DNA from: RYN-230 sp963814645
GTDB taxonomy: Bacteria > Actinomycetota > Actinomycetes > Streptosporangiales > Streptosporangiaceae
Direction of reading: 5' to 3'
Assembly: GCA_963814645.1 (NCBI GenBank)
Contig: CAWFDX010000002.1
Span: 310,001 to 374,000, forward strand
DNA length: 64,000 bases
The notes beneath the pieces are model-generated. The model saw only the letters and a program-made list of their open reading frames with translations, had not been told where the DNA came from and made no database searches. A program made the translations under genes and the position numbers. This document shows, piece after piece, positions 57,134-64,000 of this stretch. Positions within the stretch are counted from its first letter, which is position 1, and each line of letters starts with the position of its first letter.

Positions 57134-58252
57134 ATGAGCCCCCGCACCAGCCCCCCATTCCGCGCGGACCACGTGGGCAGCCTGCTCCGGCCGCCTGAGC
57201 TGCTGGCCGGGCGCGCCGACTTCGCGGCCGGCCGCATCCCCGCCGAGCAGCTCCGGGCGGTGGAGGACGCGGCCATCACCGATGTGGTCAAGATGCAGGA
57301 AGCGGTCGGCCTGCAGTCGGCCACCGATGGCGAGTTCCGCCGCGCGTCGTGGCACATGGACTTCATCTACCAGCTGGGCGGGATCAGCAAGGCGCCGGGG
57401 AACCTGGCCGTCAAGTTCCACAACCCGTCCGGCGACATCGAGTTCACCCCGGCGTCGATCCTGGTGGACAGCAAGGTCCAGATCGACGACACGATCTTCG
57501 CGGAGGACTTCCGCTACCTGCAGTCAGTGGTCACCTCGGCGGTGCCGAAGCTGACGATCCCGTCGCCGAACATGGTGCATTACCGGGGTGGGCCGGCGTT
57601 GATCGATCCGGGTGTGTACCCCGATATTGAGGAGTTCTGGGCGGATCTGGCGGCGGCGTATGCCGATGAGGTGGCGCGGCTGGCCGGGCTGGGGTGTACG
57701 TATCTGCAGTTTGATGACACGAGCCTGGCGTACCTGAATGATCCGGTGCAGCGGGCGGAGATCGCGGCGCGGGGTGAGGATGCTGAGCATCTGCATCTGC
57801 GGTATATCCGGCAGGTCAACGCGGCGCTGGCCGGTAAGCCGGCTGGGCTGAGCGTGACGACGCATCTGTGCCGGGGGAATTTCCGGTCCTCGTGGGCGGC
57901 GTCGGGGGGTTATGACTTCGTGGCCGAGGCGCTGTTTGGTGAGCTGGCGGTGGATGGGTTCTTCCTGGAGTTCGATGATGAGCGGTCGGGTGGGTTCGCG
58001 CCGCTGCGGTTCGTGCCGCCGGGCAAGATGGTGGTGCTGGGGCTGGTGACGACCAAGCGCGGGCAGCTGGAGGACCCGGACGTGCTCAAGCGGCGGGTGG
58101 CGGAGGCGGCGCGGTTCGTGCCGCTGGACCAGCTGGCCCTGTCGGGGCAGTGCGGGTTTTCCTCCACGGTGGAGGGCAACGAGCTGACCTACGACCAGCA
58201 GGTGGCCAAGCTCGAGCTGATCGTGCAGGTCGCCCAGGACATCTGGGGCTGA
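57134..58252 (+). CDS. Cobalamin-independent methionine synthase-like (MetE C-terminal) protein
   Basis: This 372-residue protein resembles the C-terminal half of MetE: FRADHVGSLLRPPELL, SATDGEFRRASWHMDF, GCTYLQFDDTSLAYL, and zinc ligands in LSVTTHLCRGNF (His, Cys) and LALSGQCGFSS (Cys). Stand-alone members are of uncertain function and may transfer methyl or related groups to thiols. AAGGAGAAC precedes the ATG, 17 bases after the hydroxylase FAD subunit, so it belongs to that operon. From about 57570 to 58030 codons end in T or G unusually often (CAT, GAT, GGT, TAT), unlike the rest of the gene. Confidence 0.88.
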   Translation: MSPRTSPPFRADHVGSLLRPPELLAGRADFAAGRIPAEQLRAVEDAAITDVVKMQEAVGLQSATDGEFRRASWHMDFIYQLGGISKAPGNLAVKFHNPSGDIEFTPASILVDSKVQIDDTIFAEDFRYLQSVVTSAVPKLTIPSPNMVHYRGGPALIDPGVYPDIEEFWADLAAAYADEVARLAGLGCTYLQFDDTSLAYLNDPVQRAEIAARGEDAEHLHLRYIRQVNAALAGKPAGLSVTTHLCRGNFRSSWAASGGYDFVAEALFGELAVDGFFLEFDDERSGGFAPLRFVPPGKMVVLGLVTTKRGQLEDPDVLKRRVAEAARFVPLDQLALSGQCGFSSTVEGNELTYDQQVAKLELIVQVAQDIWG

Positions 58253-58644
58253 CCATCAGGTGAGCTAACCGTCGGCCGCCCAGGTGGCGCGTGGTATCGG
58301 TGTGATTGATGGGGTTTGACCTGCGGCGACTTGCACAACACGGGCTGGGTTACTGGTGTTTCGGGCCGGGCTGCCCTAGCCTAGGCCGATCTAACTAAGT
58401 TCACGCCGTCTAGACGCCGCCCCGAACATACGTCACCAGACCTATCTTTGGACGAAAAGATGGCGCGGCGAGAGTTCCAGGCATTACAGTTTCACCGCAT
58501 CCAACTGAACGGCCTGCCGCTGGCAGGTCTTTAAGGTTCTTCCAGCGTCCGCCGCTGGCGCAATGTCCCGTTCGCCTTTGAACGACCCAAATCCGAACCC
58601 TCCGCCGGCAGTGGCCGGCGGACTTAGGCCATCGCGAGGTAGCA
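58253..58644. other. Intergenic stretch with small hairpins, no gene seen
   Basis: A hairpin CCTGCC-GCT-GGCAGG followed by TCTTT lies at about 58513-58533, and TCCGCCGGC (58601-58609) pairs with GCCGGCGGA (58614-58622) just before the DUF397 gene. Palindromes CCTAG-C-CTAGG near 58376 and CGTCTAGACG near 58407 are also present. The stretch is lower in GC than its surroundings and has frequent stops in all frames. Confidence 0.5.
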
Positions 58645-58920
58645 GTGGTAGCCGGACACAATGAAGCAGGCCAGCGCCGTCCCGCCCGGGTTGACCATAA
58701 CCGGGGGAATGCTGCCCACTTTCCGCAGTCGCCCGATTTCGTCCAGTGGCGGAAGAGCTCGTACAGCGGGTACAACGGCAATTGCGTCGAGGTGGCCGGC
58801 CTCGAAGCGGGCCGGATCGGTGTCCGGGACTCGAAGGCGGGCGCCGGGAGCCCTGTCCTCGAGTTCGCCCGGGCGGACTGGGCGGCCTTCGTGGCCAGCG
58901 TCAAGGCTGGCCGGCACTAA
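58645..58920 (+). CDS. DUF397 domain protein
   Basis: This 91-residue product contains a full DUF397 domain: VQWRKSSYSGYNGNCVEVAGLEAGRIGVRDSKAGAGSPVLEFARADWAAFVASVKAGRH (read here as consecutive segments). DUF397 proteins pair with XRE-type regulators such as the WhiJ/BldB group in actinomycetes and affect development or act like toxin-antitoxin partners. The N-terminal 32 residues are extra. Start GTG 58645 follows GAGGTAGCA. It is convergent with the XRE-DUF5753 gene rather than co-directional as is often seen. Confidence 0.88.
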   Translation: MVAGHNEAGQRRPARVDHNRGNAAHFPQSPDFVQWRKSSYSGYNGNCVEVAGLEAGRIGVRDSKAGAGSPVLEFARADWAAFVASVKAGRH

Positions 58921-58963
58921 GACGGGCCCTGGCCAGCCCGGCTGCCAGCAGGGGCCGGGCTGG

Positions 58964-59836
58964 CTAGGCCCATAGCTCGTCGGCCGTCTGGACGATCAAA
59001 TCCCGGGATTCGGACGGGTCCAGAGATTTCTCCAGCAACCCCTCGAATGTCACCCGGTACCGGAACGTTTGCTCTTCGTCTTCCAGGTTGACACTACCTG
59101 TCAGGTGCTCGACACTTACGATGTCTTTTAGTGGCACATCGTGCACTTGCGGGAACTGCATGTAAGAAAACGCCCCGGTTGTGGTGGGATGCTCGCTGTC
59201 GAGCGACAACACCCTGATGTCCACATTTGGCATTTCGGAAACTTCGGTTACCCATAGCAATTGCTTACGCATGCCAGCGTTATCGCCAAATCGCCGCCGC
59301 AGCACTGATTCGTCGATGACGAAGGACAGCTGCAGCGGCGGCTCCCTGGTGAGCAGTTGCTGGCGCACCCGGCGCAGCGCGATCCGCCTTTCCGCATCGC
59401 TGGGAGGCAGCCGGAACATTGCCTGATAGCCGGCCATGACCGCCCGGGTATAGTCCTCGGTTTGCAGCAGCCCGGGCACGACCAGCGGCTCCCAGTTCCA
59501 GATGGAGCGGGCCTCGTCCTCGGCGGACACGTATTCGGCGTAGTCGGTGGGCAGGCCGGCCACCACCGCCCGGAGCCGCCCGATCTTGCTCGACTCACTG
59601 GCCAGGGCCTGGAGCTCTTCCCGGTACGGACTCTCCACCTTGTACAGATCGAGGAGTTTGTCCAGGTCATCGCGCTTCACGCCGATCCGGTTGAGTTCGA
59701 TCCGGCTGATCTTGCTGCCACTCCAGTTCAGCGTGGCCGCCGCTTCATCGCCGGTCAGGCCAGCACGTTCCCGCAGTCGGCGCAGCTCGGCGGCGAGCCG
59801 ACGGCGCCGGACGGTCTGACTGCCCTGATCAGGCAT
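58964..59836 (-). CDS. XRE-family helix-turn-helix regulator with DUF5753 domain
   Basis: The 290-residue protein has an N-terminal Cro/C1 helix-turn-helix (LAAELRRLRERAGLTGDEAAATLNWSGSKISRIELNRIGVKRDDLDKLL) and a DUF5753 domain (IWNWEPLVVPGLLQTEDYTRAVMAG, QLLTREPPLQLSFVIDESVLRRRFG, PNVDIRVLSLDSEHP and FSYMQFP). It is the typical partner of DUF397 proteins and acts in developmental or antibiotic regulation. Codon usage is less GC-biased than neighbours (TTT, TTG, ATT are present), suggesting recent acquisition. Its promoter region up to 60204 holds AGTGCA motifs that may be its operator. Confidence 0.92.
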   Translation of the reverse strand: MPDQGSQTVRRRRLAAELRRLRERAGLTGDEAAATLNWSGSKISRIELNRIGVKRDDLDKLLDLYKVESPYREELQALASESSKIGRLRAVVAGLPTDYAEYVSAEDEARSIWNWEPLVVPGLLQTEDYTRAVMAGYQAMFRLPPSDAERRIALRRVRQQLLTREPPLQLSFVIDESVLRRRFGDNAGMRKQLLWVTEVSEMPNVDIRVLSLDSEHPTTTGAFSYMQFPQVHDVPLKDIVSVEHLTGSVNLEDEEQTFRYRVTFEGLLEKSLDPSESRDLIVQTADELWA

Positions 59837-60204
59837 GCGATCCCGTCCCCCTCCGGCGTGCGGTTAAAACGATGGCGGTCGGTGCCGGTGGCGTGTGCGT
59901 CATAGTCCAGAGTAATGCCTAGTGAGCAGAAACGTGAAGTTTGCGTGACCAATAGTAGTGCAATCTGCACTGCATCTTGTCCCCCTCTGAATGGTGCCGT
60001 TGAATTAAATAGTGCAGGAGGCCTGCTCCCGCTGAGCGGAGGAGGGCGCGCCGCGATGATCGGCAGGCGGATTTACCCGGACGGTCTCCTGCCCTGTGCC
60101 CGCGCCTGCCAGCCCCGCGGCCCATCGGCCGGATGGACGGCGTACCAGGTCAGCGGCTAGTAAGCCTGGACCCAGGAGCCAATCTTCACCCTTAGACAAC
60201 TCAA
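59837..60204. other. Upstream region of the XRE gene with an AGTGCA dyad, no gene seen
   Basis: AGTGCA-ATC-TGCACT at 59957-59971 is a perfect 6-base dyad, and a further AGTGCA occurs at about 60014. The stretch is lower in GC than average. Frames on both strands are short and of non-coding appearance. The left end of the IS630 element follows. Confidence 0.5.
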
Positions 60205-61350
60205 ATCTCAGGAGTTACTAAGGAGTTCGAAAGTAGCTCAACTTTGATCTTGTGATCTGGCAGAATTATGCCATGCGGGATAACGATGGCCGGAAACTCG
60301 ATCATAAGACTCTTGAGGCGCTGCGGATCCGGGCAGTGGATCAGGTCGGGGAAGGTGCTCATCCCGAGGATGTGGCCGCCGCGCTTGGCCTGCATCGCAA
60401 GACGGTGTATGGCTGGCTGGCCAAATACCGTGAGGGCGGGAAGGATGCACTGAAGGCCCAGCCGGTACCGGGCCGGCCGCCGAAGCTTAATGGCCAGCAG
60501 TTGTCCCGGCTGTATGCCCTGATCGCCGGGCAGGACCCGCGGCAGATGCAGTTCGAGTTCGCGTTGTGGACCCGGGAGATGGTCCGCGAGGTGATCCGCC
60601 GCGAATTCGGCGTCGCATTGAGCGTTGTCAGCGTCGGCCGGCTGCTGCGCAAGCTCGGAATGTCACCGCAACGGCCCCTGCACCGCGCTTACCAGCAGAA
60701 CCCTGAGGCGGTCGGCCGGTGGAAGCGCGAGGAGTATCCCGCCATCCAGGCGCAGGCCGTGGCGGAGGGAGCCACGGTCTGGTTCGCTGATGAGGCCGGG
60801 ATCCGCTCGGACTACCATGCGGGCACCACCTGGTCGCCCGTGGGCCAGACCCCGGAGGTGAAGAACACCGGGGCACGCTATTCGGTGAACATGATCTCCG
60901 TGGTGTCCGCGAAAGGCGCGCTGCGGTTCGCCGTCTATGAGGGCAACACGAACGCCGCCATCTTCATCGACTTCTGTAAGCGGCTGCTGCATGATGCGCG
61001 CGGGCCGGTCTATCTCATCGTTGACGGGCATCCCGCCCACCGCGCCACTGCCACGAAGGAATTCGCCGCTTCTACGGAAGGCCGCCTGAAGCTGTTCTTC
61101 CTGCCTGGCTACTCACCCGAGCTGAATCCCGATGAATGGGTCTGGAAGAACGTCAAGCATGACCGGATCGGCAAGACCGGCGTGACCAGCAGGCAGGACC
61201 TCAAAGCCAAGGCCATCGGCGCCTTGCGGCGGCTCCAGAAACGACCCGGACTGGTCCGGGCATTCTTCGCCGACCCGCACCTGCGCTACATCGCCGCATA
61301 ACCCGCAATCGGTCGACCTACTTACGCGCCCCTTAGTAACGGCATGAGAT
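60205..61350 (+). mobile_element. IS630-family insertion sequence
   Basis: The element carries one full-length transposase gene flanked by related terminal inverted repeats of about 38 bases. The left end (60205-60242) starts ATCTCAGGAGTTACTAAGG; the complement of the right end (61312-61350) starts ATCTCATGCCGTTACTAAGG; AAGTAG is also shared further in. The repeats are imperfect. IS630 elements insert at TA; an exact TA duplication could not be confirmed, so the outermost bases are approximate. Confidence 0.8.
60273..61301 (+). CDS. IS630-family transposase
   Basis: This 342-residue protein has an N-terminal helix-turn-helix (HPEDVAAALGLHRKTVYGWLAKYREGG), a second DNA-binding part (VVSVGRLLRKLGMSPQRPLHRAY) and a DDE domain with the residues in VWFADEAGI, LIVDGHPAHR and GYSPELNPDEWVWKNVK. 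The catalytic triad is intact, so it may be active. ATG 60273 is preferred; a GTG at 60252 lies in frame. Codon usage is slightly less GC-biased than surrounding host genes. Confidence 0.95.
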   Translation: MRDNDGRKLDHKTLEALRIRAVDQVGEGAHPEDVAAALGLHRKTVYGWLAKYREGGKDALKAQPVPGRPPKLNGQQLSRLYALIAGQDPRQMQFEFALWTREMVREVIRREFGVALSVVSVGRLLRKLGMSPQRPLHRAYQQNPEAVGRWKREEYPAIQAQAVAEGATVWFADEAGIRSDYHAGTTWSPVGQTPEVKNTGARYSVNMISVVSAKGALRFAVYEGNTNAAIFIDFCKRLLHDARGPVYLIVDGHPAHRATATKEFAASTEGRLKLFFLPGYSPELNPDEWVWKNVKHDRIGKTGVTSRQDLKAKAIGALRRLQKRPGLVRAFFADPHLRYIAA

Positions 61351-61377
61351 ATCCGACGAGACCGGCTAGGTGAGCCG

Positions 61378-61626
61378 ATGACCGTACTGCTCGCCGTGGT
61401 CTGGTTTCTGGCCGGGACGATGGCCGGCTGGGGCGTCAGCACGCTGCGCGCCGCCGCCGTCACCATGTCCCGCGCCCGGGAGCAGATGCGCCGGGAGATC
61501 CGCTGCTGGCAGGCGGAGACCGAGCGCTACCAGCAAGATCGACAACTGCGCCTGACCGCCGGAGCGGCGGAGCGCTCTCCTTCCGGCCAGTGGGCCCAGC
61601 CGGAGGGGAGCGCCGACCGGCGCCAA
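61378..61626 (+). CDS. Possible small membrane-anchored protein, 3' end unclear
   Basis: The frame from ATG 61378 starts with one transmembrane helix (LLAVVWFLAGTMAGWGVST) followed by a charged helix (SRAREQMRREIRCWQAETERYQQDRQLRL), a coiled-coil-like pattern. After about residue 70 the frame stays open to 62271 but becomes arginine/proline-rich and lies antisense to the DUF5995 gene, so the true end is probably lost by mutation or insertion. The small product would have 60-85 residues. I give only the part before the antisense overlap. It starts 28 bases after the IS630 right end, so its original 5' region may have been replaced. Confidence 0.4.
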
Positions 61627-61630
61627 GGGC

Positions 61631-63127
61631 TTACTGGTGCACGGCGGCCAGCAAGGCGGCGTAGGACCGGACCAGAGTCGCGTGCTCCAGGGCGAGCAGC
61701 GGGATGTCCGGCCGGCAGCCCTCGGCCACCCAGCGGTCGGACAGATCCATGGCCTGCACGCGGTACGCGGCGGCCGGCCGGACCGCACTGGGCGGGGCCT
61801 GGTACAGGAACGCGTACTGCCGTGTCACCGCGTCCACCAGAGCGCCAGCCGGACCCAGGCCATGCTGGTGCTCCCGGTGCACCCGCCACCACTCCACTTC
61901 GAGCCGGGCCGCCTCGGCGATGTCCTCGGGCAGTCCGTAGACCGACCGGACCAGGCCATAGAACCGCTGCATGCAGCGCCGTGCGGCGTCCGGATCGTTG
62001 TCCGCGGGCGCCCACAGCTGGATGGCCCGCAGCGCCAGCCAGGCAGCGTGCAGGGTGCGCGGCCAGCTCATCCCGAAACCGGCCCGGACCAGGCCCACCG
62101 AAGCGCGCAGCACCCCGGCCCAGTCCCGCCGGTAGTACCCCACCCAGGCCCGGAACTCCAGGTCGGCCACCCAGGCTGGGTCGAATGACCGCGGCCCACA
62201 CGGCGCCCGGCCGCGGGCGGGTGGGCGCACCGGGCTGGTCAGGGCCGCGCTGGCCAAGGCTGTGCTGCTGACGACCGTGCCGCCAACAACCGTGCCGCCG
62301 ACAACCGTGCCGCCAACGACGGCGTTGGCCAGGGCCGTGCTGCCCAGCACCGCGTTGCCCAGCAGCCTGCCGCCGGGGATCCGGTGGCCCCGCGAGACCA
62401 GCCGGACGCCGAAGCCATGCAGGGCCAGCCGGAGCAGCACCTGGCCCGGCCGGACCAGTTCGGCGACCCGGGCGGCGCTCAGCGCCTCGAGATCACCCAG
62501 CCGCTCCGCGTAGGCGTCGGCACCGAGCGACCGGGCCGCGTTCAATTCAATGGTGTTGTCCCAGACCTTGGCCCGCGCCTCGCGCAGGAAGCGCCGGCTG
62601 GCGGCCTGGTTGAGCGGGCCGAGCGCGGCGTCCACCGCGGACCGCGGCGTGGCGCCGGCCAGTTCGGCGTCCTCGGCGCCGACCCGCTGGCTGAGCACCT
62701 CGTCGATGCACTGATGGTCGGCCCGCCGACGGCCAAGCAGCGCTGAATCGGCGAACTCGGGGCCGCTGATCACCGCGAGCAGCGCCTGCGGCAGGTCGTA
62801 GTTGATGTGCGCGTTCATGCCGAGCAGCACATGCCGCAGCGCAGGCGCGTCCGGCCGCTCCCGTCCGGTGCGGAACGCGACCGCCCACGGGCCGGGCACG
62901 GGGCCGCCCGCCGAGTCGGCCCGCAGCGCGTCAAGATACAGATCGGCGAACGCGACGTCCCACTGCTCCACCCAGTCCGGGTCGCTGAACAGCCCGGCCT
63001 GCAGCGCGTCCCGGACCGCCCGGGTAGTGCGCAGATAGGTGGCGTGGAAGAAGCGCCGCGGGTCACTGGCCGCCTGCATCGGGCCGAGCAGCGCCTCCAT
63101 CCGCCCGATGAGTGCATCGATGCTCAC
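61631..63127 (-). CDS. DUF5995 protein fused to a second uncharacterised domain
   Basis: Residues 1-215 form a DUF5995 domain (IDALIGRMEALLGPMQAASDPRRFFHATYLRTTRAVRDAL, WVEQWDVAFADLYLDAL, MNAHINYDLPQALLAVI). Residues about 270-300 form a low-complexity linker with VVGGT repeats, and residues about 315-498 form a separate helical domain (LEFRAWVGYYRRDWAGVLRASVGLVRAGFGMSWPRTLHAAWLALRAIQLWA ... VDAVTRQYAFLYQAPPSA). DUF5995 proteins have a conserved His/Asn patch but no proven function. The second domain resembles stand-alone actinobacterial proteins of unknown function. It is transcribed alone. Confidence 0.8.
   Translation of the reverse strand: MSIDALIGRMEALLGPMQAASDPRRFFHATYLRTTRAVRDALQAGLFSDPDWVEQWDVAFADLYLDALRADSAGGPVPGPWAVAFRTGRERPDAPALRHVLLGMNAHINYDLPQALLAVISGPEFADSALLGRRRADHQCIDEVLSQRVGAEDAELAGATPRSAVDAALGPLNQAASRRFLREARAKVWDNTIELNAARSLGADAYAERLGDLEALSAARVAELVRPGQVLLRLALHGFGVRLVSRGHRIPGGRLLGNAVLGSTALANAVVGGTVVGGTVVGGTVVSSTALASAALTSPVRPPARGRAPCGPRSFDPAWVADLEFRAWVGYYRRDWAGVLRASVGLVRAGFGMSWPRTLHAAWLALRAIQLWAPADNDPDAARRCMQRFYGLVRSVYGLPEDIAEAARLEVEWWRVHREHQHGLGPAGALVDAVTRQYAFLYQAPPSAVRPAAAYRVQAMDLSDRWVAEGCRPDIPLLALEHATLVRSYAALLAAVHQ
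62271..62315 (-). repeat. 15-base tandem repeat coding VVGGT in the linker
   Basis: Three 15-base units (62271-62285, 62286-62300, 62301-62315) differ at only two positions: ACAACCGTGCCGCCG is the middle unit. They encode VVGGT repeats that link the two domains of the DUF5995 fusion. Confidence 0.85.
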
Positions 63128-63382
63128 GTACTGCCTCCCCGCTGCCCTGCCGTTGCTGCGGCCAGTCCGCTGACTGTTACCTCATTACACACGGGTCTGA
63201 GCGGCCGAAACATCCACGCGGAATGATCTCGCCAACTTGGTTTCGTGCTGCACAGCCCCGCTCGCCCCGCTTCACCCCCCTGCTAGCGGTAAAGGAGATC
63301 ATGTCGTAACAGGCGATTCTTGTGCAGTCGTCGCTGGTGCGTTACGTTCTGGCCACCTGATCACGGCGCGGGAAGGATCAGC

Positions 63383-64000
63383 ATGAGCGGTACCGAATCC
63401 CTTCCGTTTGGCGAGAGCAAGAGCCCCCTGGTCGAGGAGGCCGGCCAGGAACTCCGGCTGCGCCGCGGCGCGCTGGGCATCTTCGACATCTCCGCGGCCA
63501 CGATGGCCAACATCGGGCCCGCGATGTCCTTCTACTTCGGCTTCGGCTTCCTGGCCATCACGGCCGGCGTCGCCTCCCCGCTGACCATCGTGGCGGCCGG
63601 CATCGCGATCGCGCTGCTCGGTAACACGCTGGCTCAGTTCTCCCGGGCCCAGCCGTCCACCGGCGGCTTCATCACGTTCGTCGGCAAGACGTTCGGCGGC
63701 ACCAGCGCGGTGACCACGGCGCTGCTCTGCGGGGTGGGCTACATCATCGCGATGTCCTCGGTCATCGCGATCTCCGGCGGCTTCCTGTCCATCACCCTGC
63801 AGCGCTACGGGAACGTGAACATCCCGTGGGGCATCTTCACCGTGGTCCTGACCGCGCTGGCCGTGCTGATGATGATCCGCGGTGTGGCCATCTCCACCAA
63901 GATCGCCGGCTTCTTCTTCGCGTTCGAGATGCTGGTGCTGATCGTCGTGTCGGTGGCGGCCCTGATCAAGAACGGCGGCCACCTGTCCGGCATCCCGTTC
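63383..64000 (+). CDS. APC-superfamily amino acid permease (3' partial)
   Basis: The frame begins at ATG 63383 after GGAAGGATCAGC and runs off the window end; 206 residues are visible. It starts with a short cytoplasmic tail and the LRRGALGIFDISAATMANIGPAMSFYFGFGFLAITAG helix 1-2 region typical of APC permeases (the GPAMSF bend binds the substrate), followed by helices 3-6 (STGGFITFVGKTFGG, GVGYIIAMSSVIAISGGFLS). Such proteins import amino acids or amines in exchange for protons. The remainder and substrate are outside the window. Confidence 0.9.
   Translation, partial: MSGTESLPFGESKSPLVEEAGQELRLRRGALGIFDISAATMANIGPAMSFYFGFGFLAITAGVASPLTIVAAGIAIALLGNTLAQFSRAQPSTGGFITFVGKTFGGTSAVTTALLCGVGYIIAMSSVIAISGGFLSITLQRYGNVNIPWGIFTVVLTALAVLMMIRGVAISTKIAGFFFAFEMLVLIVVSVAALIKNGGHLSGIPF

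Noticed and set aside
58410..58904. 164-codon minus-strand frame over DUF397
   Set aside because: It is a shadow of DUF397; the plus-strand product has the diagnostic WRKSSYSG motif.
59915..60160. Small plus-strand frame upstream of IS630
   Set aside because: There is no coding-like third-position bias and no ribosome binding site, and it overlaps the candidate operator of the XRE gene.
1..64000. CRISPR arrays, tRNA or rRNA genes
   Set aside because: No regularly spaced identical repeats with unique spacers, no cloverleaf with conserved TTC-type arm and no rRNA-like sequence were noticed while reading; the tandem repeats found are coding or very short.

Overview
This is a GC-rich (roughly 70 percent by eye) actinomycete chromosome segment. 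Codons mostly end in G or C, GTG and TTG starts are common, and many genes overlap by the 4-base ATGA/GTGA type. A DUF397 protein beside a DUF5753 helix-turn-helix regulator, F420/deazaflavin-type (Ddn-like) oxidoreductases, DosR/DevR-like boxes near universal stress proteins and a ClgR-like box before lon all point to Actinomycetes. I infer a soil saprophyte; the genus cannot be read from the sequence. No rRNA, tRNA, CRISPR array, prophage or replication origin was seen.

Layout. 1-3.4 kb: a 3'-complete GH3 beta-glycosidase coupled to a GH42 beta-galactosidase. 3.4-5 kb: an operon of a LAS-type (M15-like) peptidase and an internally deleted asparagine synthetase. 5.1-6 kb: two convergent Ddn-like proteins. 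6-11.3 kb: an MFS sugar transporter and a frameshifted hydantoinase/5-oxoprolinase A-B fusion. 11.3-20.3 kb: an FMN reductase, an unknown Nudix-like protein, three universal stress proteins, a Nudix hydrolase, a beta-phosphoglucomutase-like/GH65 phosphorylase pair and a broken pyridoxamine-oxidase-like gene. 20.5-25.6 kb: a complete branched-chain amino acid type ABC transporter (livG-livF-livK-fused livHM). 25.7-32 kb: a catabolic island of a FAH-family hydrolase, a carboxymuconolactone decarboxylase-like protein, an IclR regulator and a divergent SDR-SDR-GlcG-PanE operon. 32.1-34 kb: an ECF sigma factor with its membrane anti-sigma factor. 34-39.5 kb: a hairpin-rich gap, a large secreted protein, a MarR regulator divergent from a BBE-type FAD oxidase, and a methyltransferase. 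39.6-42.6 kb: a VOC protein (frameshifted), an LLM flavin oxidoreductase and a second BBE-type oxidase. 42.8-48 kb: a tightly overlapping five-gene catabolic operon (amidohydrolase, alpha/beta hydrolase, VOC, FAD dehydrogenase, SDR) divergent from an amidohydrolase-2. 48.1-51.9 kb: Lon, a small acidic protein and a CAP-domain protein. 52-58.3 kb: an ammonia-lyase-superfamily gene that lacks the MIO-forming triad, followed by a three-subunit molybdenum hydroxylase and a MetE-like zinc enzyme. 58.6-64 kb: DUF397 and XRE-DUF5753 genes, an IS630-family insertion with inverted repeats, a DUF5995 fusion protein and the start of an APC permease.

The genes describe a metabolically broad scavenger that takes up sugars and amino-acid-like compounds and degrades glycans, cyclic amides and oxidised organics. 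The most unusual points are the MIO-less lyase with its molybdenum hydroxylase, the nested palindrome spanning two convergent stop codons, the paired DosR-like boxes, and a run of single-base frameshifts, several at G/C homopolymers. Those frameshifts may be assembly errors or real gene decay.
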